Assembly (NCBI RefSeq): GCF_004793545.1
Contig: NZ_SRYA01000010.1
Location: 1-64,000 of the forward strand
From: Petralouisia muris
GTDB lineage: Bacteria > Bacillota > Clostridia > Lachnospirales > Lachnospiraceae
Direction: 5' to 3'
Length of the DNA: 64,000 nt
Part shown: positions 7,117-15,761 of the stretch, piece by piece
Position numbering within the stretch: position 1 is the first letter of the stretch
How the letters are laid out: each line of letters begins with the position of its first letter
Notes under the pieces: model-generated
Told to the model about the DNA's origin: nothing
The model's database searches: none
Seen by the model: only the letters and a program-made list of their open reading frames with translations
Program-made: the position numbers and the translations under genes

Positions 7117-10100
7117 ATGAACACTATTTACCGGGACATTTTCAGAGCTATTCATGAAGGAAAATGGCTCAGCATTGAATACCGCAATAAGGAAAACCAG
7201 ATTTCAAAATACTGGATTGGCATTTACGACCTGAATCCGGCAAAACGCACGCTGAAAGTGGAAGGTCTGCACCTGGGCAGATACACCACGGAAACGTTTG
7301 ATGTGATTTATATTGATTCCATTCTGTCTTCCAGCATTGTGGAAGGCTCTTATTGTCCTGTAAATCAGGAACTGGTCAAAGACATTTGTTTTAATCCCCA
7401 TAAATATAAAGAACTGTTTGAGCATACGGTAAACCTGAAAATACTGAATTACCTGGAAATGTGCAACCGTATGGATACCGTTCCCTATCATTCGGATTTT
7501 GAACTGATCCGGCATTTGGATCGAGAGAGCTTCCACGGGGAGGATTATCCCCTGAACGAAGATCAGTTCCGTATGATTGTGAAGTATTTCCAGTATGGAA
7601 CGAGAGAGAAAAAAGACGGTAAGCTGCGGCTGAAGCAGCTTGCCATGAATGTGCTCAGTATTCACACACCGAGAGGGTTGTATGTTTTGGCTTACCGGAA
7701 TCTGCAGCTGGATGTGAAGCGCAGGCTTCTGCACCCTGAGGAGGACATAATCATCTGCACCGAATATACCCTGGAGGGCAGAAAGGAAAACATTCGGAAA
7801 TATCTGGATGCAGAGGAATATGAGCTTTTGAAGGAGTTTGAACAGAACCAGGAACGGATCAAAGACTGCATTACAGATCATGGCAGACAGGATGTGGACG
7901 ACATGCCTTATATGATTGGGCTGGGGATGGATATTCTGCTGGATCTGCATAAGGAATATGAGGCAATTATTGAGAGGTATCAGCAGGAGGAAGTAACTGC
8001 GCCTATCCGTGCTTTTTTCGGGGAAATGATAAGCCGGCCGGTGCGCAGGAAGGCATATCCCATTGTGCTGGCGGATCGGAAAGTGAATCTGGATCAGCTT
8101 CTGGCCATTAATAATGCCATGAAATATCCGGTGGCTTATATTCAGGGGCCGCCGGGAACCGGAAAGACCAGCACGATAATCAATACCATTATTACAGCCT
8201 TTTTTAATGAGAAAACGGTGCTGTTTGCATCTTATAATAATCACCCCATCAACGGCGTTGTGGAAAAGCTTCTGGGAATGCAATACCAAAAGAACAGTAT
8301 TCCATTTCCGGTGCTGCGGTTAGGAAGTAATGAGAAGATGCAGGAAGCTTTGGAGCATATGAGAAATGCATACGAGCAAACCAGAAGAATCAAGGTCTAT
8401 GAGTCCACGCTGGACAGGAACAGAGACGACAGGATCGAACGGGCAAAACGGTTGGCCGGCCTTCTGCGCAGATACGAAGAGCGGCTGGATCTGGAGGAAC
8501 GTCAGGAAACAATCCACCGGGTGCTGGAGTATGAGAGCCAGCAGAAAATGTCTTTTCAAATGCTGCCTTTTCAGGCGGATTTGCAGGGAAGACAGATGGA
8601 GCAGGTGAAGCGCAGAATTGAAAAAACAGGTGATATTACAGAAGAAGAGGCGTTTTCTTTGTTGGATGACAATGTAGAAGAATTGAAAAAATACCTATAT
8701 TATACATCAGCCCGTTATATTAAGAAAATTGATTTGCCCAGGCACGAGGAACTGAAAAATATCATATTTAACCAGAATAAAAAGGTGCAGCTGGAGGATT
8801 TTGCCAAATATCTCAGCAAAAAAGAAAATATCCGGAAGCTGCAGGAGATTTTTCCCATTGTGGCGACCACATGCATTTCCGCCCATAAGCTGGGAGAGCC
8901 GGCGCCTATGTTTGATATGGTGATTATGGATGAGGCCAGCCAGTGCAATCTGGCAGTTTCCTTAGTTCCCGTGATCCGGGGCAGCAGCCTGATGCTGGTA
9001 GGAGATCCCCAGCAATTAAATCCGGTGATTCAGTTAGAAGAAATGATCAATCAGAAATTAAGGAAAAAATACAATATTTCTGAGGAATACGATTACCGAA
9101 AAAATTCTATTTATAAAACATTTCTTGCCTGTGATGCGGTAAGCGATGAGATTCTTCTCCACTACCATTATCGCTGCCATGAGAAAATCATTGGGTTCAA
9201 TAATAAGAAATACTACAATGAAAAGCTCTGTATCAAATCGAAAAGCGTGGAAGAAGAACCATTGCTGTACATGGATGTAAAAGACAGCCAGAGCAGCGGG
9301 AAAAATACTGCCCCTGCAGAGGTGGAGGCGATTATAAGCTATGCCGCTGCAAACAGAGATAAAACTATAGGAGTGATTACGCCTTTTGTCAATCAGCGAA
9401 GGCTGTTGGAGGAAGCTGTGAAGGAGGCGCGCCTGGCCAATGTAGACTGCGGAACTGTCCATGCATTTCAGGGAGATGAGAAGGATGTGGTGCTGTTTTC
9501 CACCGCCATTACCCAGCAAACCAGACAAGGCACTTATCAATGGCTGAAAAATAATAAAGAGCTGATTAACGTGGCCACCTCCCGGGCCAGGGACAAGCTG
9601 GTTGTGTTGGCTGATATGAAACATTTGGACAGGCTGCATCAGCAGGACAGAGAGGATGATTTTTATGAATTGGTGCAGTATACGAAACAAAACGGAATGT
9701 CCCAGGTGACTCAGAAAAAAGCCAATTCCAGAGCCCTTGGGGTAAAGCCCTTCAGTACGGAAACGGAGGAAGCTTTTCTGAAAAACTTAAATCATGCGCT
9801 GGAAAATATATGGCTGTCTCAAAACCGTTTTCAGGTGCAGGAAAAAGTGGATGTGGAAGAAATTTTTCCAGATGATTGGAGCCGAAGAGAATTATTTTAC
9901 ACAGATCAGTTTGATTTTGTGGTGTATGAGAAACAGGCGGCCGGGGAAGTTCCGGTGCTGGCAATTGAACTGGACGGCCGGGAACATCTGGAAGAGGAAA
10001 TCCTGCAGCAGAGGGAGAAAAAGAGGCAGGAAATCTCCAGCGCCTTTGACCTGCAGGTGATCCGGGTGGAACATTCCTATGCCAGGCGATATAACCATAT

Positions 10101-10140
10101 CAAAAAGATTTTGATGAATTTCTTTTCCAGGACACGTTAA
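7117..10140 (+). CDS. Superfamily 1 helicase with WYL-like N-terminus and nuclease-like C-terminus
   Basis: A 1007-residue predicted nucleic-acid helicase of the Upf1/Dna2-like (AAA_11/AAA_12) type. Residues 1-80 resemble a WYL/Sm-like fold (AIHEGKWLSIEYRNKENQI). Walker A QGPPGTGKTS lies near residue 345, the Walker B-like IMDEASQCN near 608, motif III GDPQQLNP near 630, and C-terminal motifs AFQGDEKDVVLFS and VATSRARDKLVVL near 785-830. The last 150 residues (FDFVVYEK, then LAIELDGREH and QVIRVE) look like a DUF2726/restriction-endonuclease-like domain, though the usual catalytic Lys after ELD is replaced. A long helical insertion sits between Walker A and B. Single gene, GGGAG site before ATG 7117. 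Helicases of this build often occur in defence loci; role here unproven. Confidence 0.8.
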   Translation: MNTIYRDIFRAIHEGKWLSIEYRNKENQISKYWIGIYDLNPAKRTLKVEGLHLGRYTTETFDVIYIDSILSSSIVEGSYCPVNQELVKDICFNPHKYKELFEHTVNLKILNYLEMCNRMDTVPYHSDFELIRHLDRESFHGEDYPLNEDQFRMIVKYFQYGTREKKDGKLRLKQLAMNVLSIHTPRGLYVLAYRNLQLDVKRRLLHPEEDIIICTEYTLEGRKENIRKYLDAEEYELLKEFEQNQERIKDCITDHGRQDVDDMPYMIGLGMDILLDLHKEYEAIIERYQQEEVTAPIRAFFGEMISRPVRRKAYPIVLADRKVNLDQLLAINNAMKYPVAYIQGPPGTGKTSTIINTIITAFFNEKTVLFASYNNHPINGVVEKLLGMQYQKNSIPFPVLRLGSNEKMQEALEHMRNAYEQTRRIKVYESTLDRNRDDRIERAKRLAGLLRRYEERLDLEERQETIHRVLEYESQQKMSFQMLPFQADLQGRQMEQVKRRIEKTGDITEEEAFSLLDDNVEELKKYLYYTSARYIKKIDLPRHEELKNIIFNQNKKVQLEDFAKYLSKKENIRKLQEIFPIVATTCISAHKLGEPAPMFDMVIMDEASQCNLAVSLVPVIRGSSLMLVGDPQQLNPVIQLEEMINQKLRKKYNISEEYDYRKNSIYKTFLACDAVSDEILLHYHYRCHEKIIGFNNKKYYNEKLCIKSKSVEEEPLLYMDVKDSQSSGKNTAPAEVEAIISYAAANRDKTIGVITPFVNQRRLLEEAVKEARLANVDCGTVHAFQGDEKDVVLFSTAITQQTRQGTYQWLKNNKELINVATSRARDKLVVLADMKHLDRLHQQDREDDFYELVQYTKQNGMSQVTQKKANSRALGVKPFSTETEEAFLKNLNHALENIWLSQNRFQVQEKVDVEEIFPDDWSRRELFYTDQFDFVVYEKQAAGEVPVLAIELDGREHLEEEILQQREKKRQEISSAFDLQVIRVEHSYARRYNHIKKILMNFFSRTR

Positions 10141-10153
10141 GGGCAATTTAGTG

Positions 10154-10182
10154 TTGACAAGATGAAACTACTGTGATAGTCT
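10154..10182 (+). promoter_or_regulatory. Promoter of the BlaI/BlaR1-like pair
   Basis: Perfect TTGACA (10154-10159) with 17-base spacer and a weak TAGTCT (10177-10182). The -10 overlaps the first BlaI-type dyad, so bound repressor would block polymerase. Confidence 0.6.
10167..10180 (+). promoter_or_regulatory. BlaI-type operator 1
   Basis: ACTACTGTGATAGT is a dyad with ACTA/TAGT ends, inside the promoter spacer and -10. Confidence 0.65.
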
Positions 10183-10192
10183 AAAATCATAG

Positions 10193-10206
10193 ACTACCAC
10201 AGTAGT
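10193..10206 (+). promoter_or_regulatory. BlaI-type operator 2
   Basis: ACTACCACAGTAGT has perfect ACTAC/GTAGT arms, is centred 26 bases after operator 1, and lies between the -10 and the start codon. BlaI/MecI/CopY repressors use ACTAC...GTAGT type sites. Confidence 0.7.
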
Positions 10207-10222
10207 TTTTTGGAGGTTTGAT

Positions 10223-10582
10223 ATGGAGATTAAATTGTTTGATTCTGAATTAAAAGTCATGGATGTGCTTTGGAGAGAAGGGAACGCAACGGCCAAGTAT
10301 ATTTCAGATGTATTGAAGGAAGAGGTGGGATGGAACAAGAATACCACCTATACCTTAATCAAGAGATGCATGAAGAAGGGAGCTATTGAGCGTTCTGAGC
10401 CGAATTTTATGTGCCGTCCTCTGATCCCTAAGGAAAAGGTGCAGGAAGCGGAGACGGAGGAGCTGATCAATAAGATATACGATGGTTCTGCAGATAAATT
10501 GTTTGCCGCTTTGTTAAGCAGAAAGAATCTGTCTCCGGAGGAGATTCACAGGCTGAAGCGGTTGGTGGAAGAGTTGGAGTGA
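10223..10582 (+). CDS. BlaI/MecI-family transcriptional repressor
   Basis: 119-residue winged-helix repressor of the BlaI/MecI/CopY family (full family length). The N-terminal LTSELKVMDVLW-like start is present as FDSELKVMDVLWREGNATAKYISDVL, and the recognition helix is NKNTTYTLIKRCMKKGAIER. The C-terminal part (about residues 80-119) forms the dimer helices. GGAGG lies 8 bases before ATG 10223. The gene is 11 bases ahead of a membrane metalloprotease sensor; two matching operators overlap its promoter. In the family, signal-induced cleavage of the repressor releases the operon. Confidence 0.92.
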   Translation: MEIKLFDSELKVMDVLWREGNATAKYISDVLKEEVGWNKNTTYTLIKRCMKKGAIERSEPNFMCRPLIPKEKVQEAETEELINKIYDGSADKLFAALLSRKNLSPEEIHRLKRLVEELE

Positions 10583-10593
10583 GGTGACGGCAG

Positions 10594-12147
10594 ATGACAT
10601 TGTGGGAGATGAGCATTTCCGGGGGAATTTTAATTTTGGTAATTCTGGTGGCCCGCAGGCTGTTTCAGAACAGGCTGCCCAGACGCACTTTTCTGGTATT
10701 GTGGGCGGTGGCTCTTTTGCGGCTTTTTATTCCCTGGACCATTGCGGCGCCTTTCAGCGTTTATTCGTTACTGGAGAGTTCTGGAATTACAGGCGGGATT
10801 GAGAAGATTGCAGGCAATACAGGATTAAAGAACAGGGTACAGAATGAAGAACAAAATAATGAAGAAACAAAGCATACCGCAAAAGAGGCTGGGAATGCAG
10901 CGATAAGCGAAGAACAGCTTTCTTTTAGCGGCAGTCCAGGGATTTCTCTGTGGAAGGTTCTTTATCTGTGCGGAGGATTGATTTGTGCAGGATTTCATTT
11001 GGCTGTATTCCTGAAATACCGCAGGATATTCCAGACTTCACTGCCGGCAGAAGATCCGGCTGCTTGGGAATGGGTGCGGTCTTTTCCGCTGATGCGTAAG
11101 GTACAGGTGCGCAGCCTGGATTTGATTGCAACACCCATGACTTACGGCGTGCTGCGCCCTGTGATTCTGCTTCCCAGAGGGATTCAATGGGAAGATTCCC
11201 GGCAGATGCAGTGTGTTTTGACCCACGAACTGATTCATGTCCGCCGGTTTGACACAGTCCGGAAGTTTTTGCTTATAATTGCCGTAAGTATCCACTGGTT
11301 CAATCCATTGGTGTGGGTAATGTATGTCCTGGCAAACCGGGATCTGGAACTGGCCTGTGATGAAAAGGTGATTGAATATTTCGGGCAGGATTCCAGAGCG
11401 GCCTATGCCATGTCTTTAATCAGCCTGGCAGAACAGAAAAGCAATTTGATTTCTTGGGGAAGCGGATTTAGTAAAGATGCAATGGAAGAAAGGATTGTTG
11501 CGATTATGAAAAAGAGAAAACCTACCATTGGCTCCCTGGCAGGAGCGGGAATCTTGGTGTTGCTTGCGGCTGTATTGTTTGCTGCCTCTGCGCTGCAGAA
11601 GGATACGGGAGAAAATGTTGCGGCAATGGAGGAAAATGGAACTGGGGCAGAACCAGAAGCGGCAGAAAATGATAACAGATTTCTGGCAGAAACGGAAACG
11701 GTGAACAATGATAAGGTGCCGGATTTGGAGCAATTCAATGATTCTGAAGGCATGGTTTTGCTTCCTCTGCCCAAGAAGAATCCGTCAGAGGTTTCAGAAG
11801 GAATGGATGCTGAGTCGGTATGGGAAGGAAATGCACAGGAAGAGGAACCATTTGTTCTTTTTCTTAGGAATGTTGCCCGAAGTGCAGAATTTTCGGATTA
11901 TGAGAAATATGGTCTGTCTTATGAGAGTGAAAGCGCCCATTTTCTATACGATGGAGAAATTGTGGGATATTTCAAGGATGAAATGGGGCCGAATCTGTTT
12001 CGCAAATTTACAGATGAAGAGGGAACCATAGGGCTGACAGTGAAGCGGGACGCTTCCTGGAAGATGACTGGATTCACGGTAAAAAGTGTGGATGAAATGA
12101 AAAGGAGCGGACAGAATGAGACTGTGAGGGAAAGCGCAATTGATTGA
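10594..12147 (+). CDS. BlaR1-like M56 membrane metalloprotease sensor
   Basis: 517-residue integral membrane protein. Residues 1-125 contain two N-terminal helices and a loop; helix 3 is near 110-130; the zinc motif HELIHVRRFD (HExxH) lies around 208, followed by a helix (LLIIAVSIHWFNPLVWVMYV) and the downstream Glu region LELACDEKV typical of M56. A fourth helix is near 310-330. After it comes a 180-residue acidic exterior domain that has no penicillin-binding Ser-x-x-Lys transpeptidase motif, so it is not a classical beta-lactam sensor. Cotranscribed with the BlaI-like repressor. The signal is unknown; cell-wall stress is the common guess. Confidence 0.85.
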   Translation: MTLWEMSISGGILILVILVARRLFQNRLPRRTFLVLWAVALLRLFIPWTIAAPFSVYSLLESSGITGGIEKIAGNTGLKNRVQNEEQNNEETKHTAKEAGNAAISEEQLSFSGSPGISLWKVLYLCGGLICAGFHLAVFLKYRRIFQTSLPAEDPAAWEWVRSFPLMRKVQVRSLDLIATPMTYGVLRPVILLPRGIQWEDSRQMQCVLTHELIHVRRFDTVRKFLLIIAVSIHWFNPLVWVMYVLANRDLELACDEKVIEYFGQDSRAAYAMSLISLAEQKSNLISWGSGFSKDAMEERIVAIMKKRKPTIGSLAGAGILVLLAAVLFAASALQKDTGENVAAMEENGTGAEPEAAENDNRFLAETETVNNDKVPDLEQFNDSEGMVLLPLPKKNPSEVSEGMDAESVWEGNAQEEEPFVLFLRNVARSAEFSDYEKYGLSYESESAHFLYDGEIVGYFKDEMGPNLFRKFTDEEGTIGLTVKRDASWKMTGFTVKSVDEMKRSGQNETVRESAID

Positions 12148-12271
12148 AGCCAAGGCCTGGAATCAATGAAAGAACTGCTAATTCCGGGGTTTGTTTGAAA
12201 AATAATTTCAGCGGAATATGTTTTTGGGTTTGTAGGAAATTTAGCTGTATTGGTGGAAAAGGCTCCAGGTT

Positions 12272-12282
12272 TATGCTAGAAT
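12272..12282 (+). promoter_or_regulatory. Possible extended -10 promoter for the DUF262 gene
   Basis: TATGCTAGAAT contains the TGn extension followed by TAGAAT (12277-12282), about 70 bases before the start. No -35 with standard spacing is seen. The rest of the 12148-12352 gap shows nothing recognisable. Confidence 0.3.
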
Positions 12283-12352
12283 ATGGAAAGCAAAAAATAT
12301 TGTACCGGTTATTTTGGAAAGCTGAGCGCATAATAATATGGAGGAACGGCAT

Positions 12353-13401
12353 ATGGATAAAGTAATGGAGCATGAAATTTCGGAAGATAACGGAATTTCC
12401 ATAGAAAATACAGAAGAATTGGACGAATTAAAATATTCCGGAGAAGAAGAAAAACCACTTTTTGAATCGGTCAGGGTAAGTAAAAAAGATTTTTCAATTT
12501 ATGAACTTTACAGAAAATATCAAAAGGGGCAGTTAATTTTGGAAGTTTCCTTTCAACGGAAGGCAGTATGGGAAACAAAACAGAAATATGAATTGATCGA
12601 GAGTATTTTAATGGGGCTTCCGCTGCCAATTTTTTATTTCAAACAGCAGGACAACGCGACCTATGTGGTGGTGGATGGAAAACAAAGATTATCGGCATTG
12701 TTTGATTATTTGGATAATAAATTTGCCTTAAAATTTTTGAGAATATTACAATTTTTGAATGGGAAAAAATTTAAGGATTTAACAGGGGAATTGGGAATTT
12801 ATCAATCCCAGTTAGAAGATTACCAGATTTATTCCCATGTGATTTTACCGCCGACTCCGGATAAAATTTTGTTTGATATTTTCGACAGGGTAAACAGAGG
12901 GGGAACTTTGCTGAATAAACAAGAAATCAGAAATGCGCTTATCTGATTACAAGATTTCTGGCTTTTTATTTGCTATTTCATGACAGGCTGAAGAAAGAGG
13001 GAAAGAAATTTGAGTATAATGGAGATATTGATGATTTGATTGAGACAACATTGCTGCAATTAAATCAGACTTCGGAAGAAGAACTGTCAAACTTGGGTGA
13101 AATGACAGTGGAGAGTCTGGAATTGGCAGAGAATATTTTGGGAGCGGGCGCATTTCGCAGGGAATTAAACAGATCTAAACCAATCAATATGAATATTTTT
13201 GAGGTAACATTGTATTTTATGTCACTGATATTGGAGAAAAATCAGTCAGTGGATGCACAGAAAATAGAAAGTGGTCTGCGGCGTGTAATCGTGAGCCCAG
13301 AGTTTTCAGATTACATTGGAAACAGCAGGGAGCAAAAAGAGAAAGTGTATGGGCGGTTTAATCTGATAGTAAGTTTATTTGAGGAGATTAGTAATGATTG
13401 A
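12353..13401 (+). pseudogene. DUF262 protein gene with internal deletion and frame change
   Basis: The first frame (start ATG 12353, after GGAGG at 12340-12344) encodes the DUF262 core: FQRKAVW and VVVDGKQRLSAL, the ParB/Srx-like nuclease motif of GmrSD-type proteins, ending at RVNRGG...LNKQEIRNAL and a TGA at 12944-12946. A second frame picks up at once with ITRFLAFYLLFHDRL and runs to 13401. In intact relatives I know, about 40-50 residues separate these two blocks, so a deletion at about 12940 removed them and shifted the frame. AT-rich compared with its neighbours, which suggests transfer. Pairs with the ATPase fragment that overlaps its end. Confidence 0.65.
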
Positions 13402-13780
13402 AAAGATTCACATAAGGGCGTTAAAATCTATTAAGGATTTAAGTGTGAAGTGTTCAGGGCTGAATTTGTTCGTTGGTACGAATTCTTCTGGTAAGTCAAC
13501 TTTTTTGCAGGCGCTATTATTAATGGCACAGAATGGCAGGAGTGAAGATGGGCTGAATGGCAGGCTGGTTTCACTGGGAGAATTTCGTGAAGTTAGAAAT
13601 CATTATATGCCCAAAGAGGCAATAAGGATAGAAATATGGGAAAAGGGAAGAGGAAAACCTGCCTGGATTGAATTTGAAGAGGATAAGGAGGAGGATGCTT
13701 ACAAGGTAAATTCATATCAGCTACATAAAGAAGAGCTGCAGGCAGCTTGGGAAAACCTGCATGGAGCGGAAGAATCATGA
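13394..13780 (+). pseudogene. AAA ATPase (OLD/DUF3696-like), only the N-terminus left
   Basis: Begins as a normal ATPase: MIEKIHIRALKSIKDL, then Walker A GTNSSGKSTFLQALLLMAQ at about residues 23-41. Proteins of this type have several hundred residues with Walker B and signature motifs; here only 128 remain, and the frame ends at 13780 inside the start region of eutH. The likely deletion joint is near 13735-13760. It starts inside the end of the DUF262 gene, so the two were one operon. Probably non-functional. Confidence 0.65.
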
Positions 13781-14847
13781 ATCAGATACTTATGATAATT
13801 ATGGCAATCGGAGCCATAGTCGGCGGAATTGACAGAATTTTTGGGAATAAGCTGGGATATGGTGAAAAATTTGAGGAGGGATTTCATCTTTTAGGGTCAA
13901 TGGCCTTATCTATGACGGGGATGATCTGCTTAGCCCCGGTGCTGGCAGACGCGTTGGGGCGGATAGTAATCCCTTTTTATCGGGTAATCGGCGCAGATCC
14001 CTCCATGTTCGGAAGCGTGCTTGCCATTGATATGGGCGGTTATCAGCTGGCAAAGGAATTGGCCGTAGACAGCAGGATCGGAAGTTATGCAGGAATCGTG
14101 GCGTCTGCGATTTTTGGATGTACATTAGTGTTTACGATTCCGGTAGGCATGGGAATGATAGAGCAGGAGGACCGGAAATTCTTTGCAAGAGGGATAATGC
14201 TGGGCCTGGCGGCCATGCCAGCCGGGCTTTTTGCCGGTGGACTTCTTTTGGGGTTATCTTTATGGGAATGCCTGCATCAGAATCTGCCTGTCTTTGCGGC
14301 GGCTCTGCTGCTGTTGGCGGGGTTGTGGAAAATGCCGGAGCAGATGGTGAAGGGATTTTATGTTTTGGCGGCAGGCATACGCAGCCTGGTTACAGCGGGA
14401 CTGGTGCTGGCAGCCGCAGAATCTCTTTGCGGATGGCGCCTGCTGCCTGGGATGGCGCCTATTGAAGACGCCATGGAGGTGGTGTCTGCTATCGGTGTGG
14501 TGATGCTGGGGAGCCTTCCGGCAGCGAAGTTCTTAAGCCGTCTGCTGGAGAGGCCCTTTATTGGCCTGGGAGCAAAGATGGGAATGAAACCACAGGGCCT
14601 GACGGGAATGCTTTTAGGGCTGGTGAGCCCCGTTCCGGTTTTTGCCATGTATCGTGAGATGGACTCAAAAGGAAAAGTAGCTGTCGGGGCGTTTCTGGTA
14701 AGCGGTGCAAGCCTTTTGGCTGCCCATATGGGATTTACGATCAGTACAGAGCCGGAACTGCTTCCTGCGCTGATGGGAGGGAAGCTTTGCGGCGCGGCTG
14801 TTGCTGTTGCGCTGGTATTGTGTGTTCCAGAGAATAAGAAATCTTGA
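13777..14847 (+). CDS. eutH: EutH-like ethanolamine transporter
   Basis: 356-residue membrane protein with about 10-11 helices. The N-terminus MNQILMIIMAIGAIVGGIDRIFGNKLGYGEKFEEG and the Gly-rich FGSVLAIDMGGYQLA segment are typical of EutH, the inner-membrane ethanolamine facilitator. Start ATG 13777 overlaps the TGA of the truncated ATPase; GGAGCGGAAG serves as ribosome site. No other eut genes (lyase, shell proteins) are in the window, so this is an isolated copy, followed by an AgrA/AgrC-like pair that might control it. Its original upstream region seems to have been lost at the deletion joint. Confidence 0.88.
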   Translation: MNQILMIIMAIGAIVGGIDRIFGNKLGYGEKFEEGFHLLGSMALSMTGMICLAPVLADALGRIVIPFYRVIGADPSMFGSVLAIDMGGYQLAKELAVDSRIGSYAGIVASAIFGCTLVFTIPVGMGMIEQEDRKFFARGIMLGLAAMPAGLFAGGLLLGLSLWECLHQNLPVFAAALLLLAGLWKMPEQMVKGFYVLAAGIRSLVTAGLVLAAAESLCGWRLLPGMAPIEDAMEVVSAIGVVMLGSLPAAKFLSRLLERPFIGLGAKMGMKPQGLTGMLLGLVSPVPVFAMYREMDSKGKVAVGAFLVSGASLLAAHMGFTISTEPELLPALMGGKLCGAAVAVALVLCVPENKKS

Positions 14848-14851
14848 ATTG

Positions 14852-14863
14852 CCGTAATTACGG
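14852..14863 (+). repeat. 12-base perfect palindrome after eutH
   Basis: CCGTAATTACGG lies 5 bases after the eutH stop. No T-run follows. It could be a small operator; the rest of the 14848-15011 gap shows no clear promoter. Confidence 0.3.
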
Positions 14864-15011
14864 TGATTAAGCTGAATTAGATATACTTTATAGCAAAACA
14901 AAGAAGGAGCGAATCTTTTCGAAGAAAATACAGAGAAAGGGGAGGAGCGTTACCGGAAATGGCTTTTTAGCCGATAATATATAAAATCAGAACAGAAAGG
15001 CAGGTATTCTT

Positions 15012-15728
15012 ATGATTTCCATTGCGGTATGTGACGATGAAGTATTAGAGTGCAGCCAGATTGCAGGTACAATCAAATCAATATTGAATGAGATGCAGGT
15101 GCCGTGTATGGTGCGTCAATTTCACAGCGGAAAAGAGCTGCTCGGAGCCGCGAAGGAATTTGATCTTGTATTTTTGGATATTATTATGGAAGAGCTGGAT
15201 GGAATGAAGACGGCAGAATTATTCCGGCAGAAAACAGCCGGGAAAATTCTTGTTTTTATTTCATCCAGTAAAGCATATGTATTTGACGCCTATGAGGTGG
15301 AGGCCTTCTGGTATTTGGTGAAGCCGATGGAGGAGGGAAAGCTGCAGAAGGTTCTGGAGCGGGCAGTCCGAAAGCTGGAGCGTCGGTCCGAAGAGTTTAT
15401 TATAGTCAGCCGGCAGAGGGAGAAGAAAAAGCTGTTTCTGGCAGAGATCTCTTATTTTGAAATCAGAGGAAGGATGATTTACGCCCATCAGACGGAAGAA
15501 ATATTTGATTTCTATGAACAAATTGGCATATTAGAGCAGAAGCTGCAGGGAAAAGGATTTTTCCGGTGCCACAAGAGTTATCTTGTGAATCTGAATTGTG
15601 TCAGAAGCTATAACAGACAGGAAGCAATGCTGGATTCCGGAGAGAAAATTCTGATTTCCAGGCGGAGGTATGAAGAGTTCTGTCAGGAAATGCTTCGGTT
15701 TATGAAAGAAAAGGGCGGAATGCGATAG
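15012..15728 (+). CDS. LytTR-family response regulator (AgrA-like)
   Basis: 238-residue DNA-binding regulator. Receiver domain residues 1-120 with acidic pair Asp8-Asp9, phospho-acceptor Asp56 (VFLDIIMEELDG) and Lys in YLVKPM. Residues 135-235 form a LytTR DNA-binding domain (EISYFEIRGRMIYAHQ, then FFRCHKSYLVNLNCV). GAAAGGCAGG precedes ATG 15012. It pairs with the histidine kinase 33 bases downstream. LytTR regulators commonly control quorum, envelope or transport genes; eutH upstream is the nearest candidate target. Confidence 0.92.
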   Translation: MISIAVCDDEVLECSQIAGTIKSILNEMQVPCMVRQFHSGKELLGAAKEFDLVFLDIIMEELDGMKTAELFRQKTAGKILVFISSSKAYVFDAYEVEAFWYLVKPMEEGKLQKVLERAVRKLERRSEEFIIVSRQREKKKLFLAEISYFEIRGRMIYAHQTEEIFDFYEQIGILEQKLQGKGFFRCHKSYLVNLNCVRSYNRQEAMLDSGEKILISRRRYEEFCQEMLRFMKEKGGMR

Positions 15729-15761
15729 AATCAGAATTATGGAAAAGAAGGGCAGGATATT

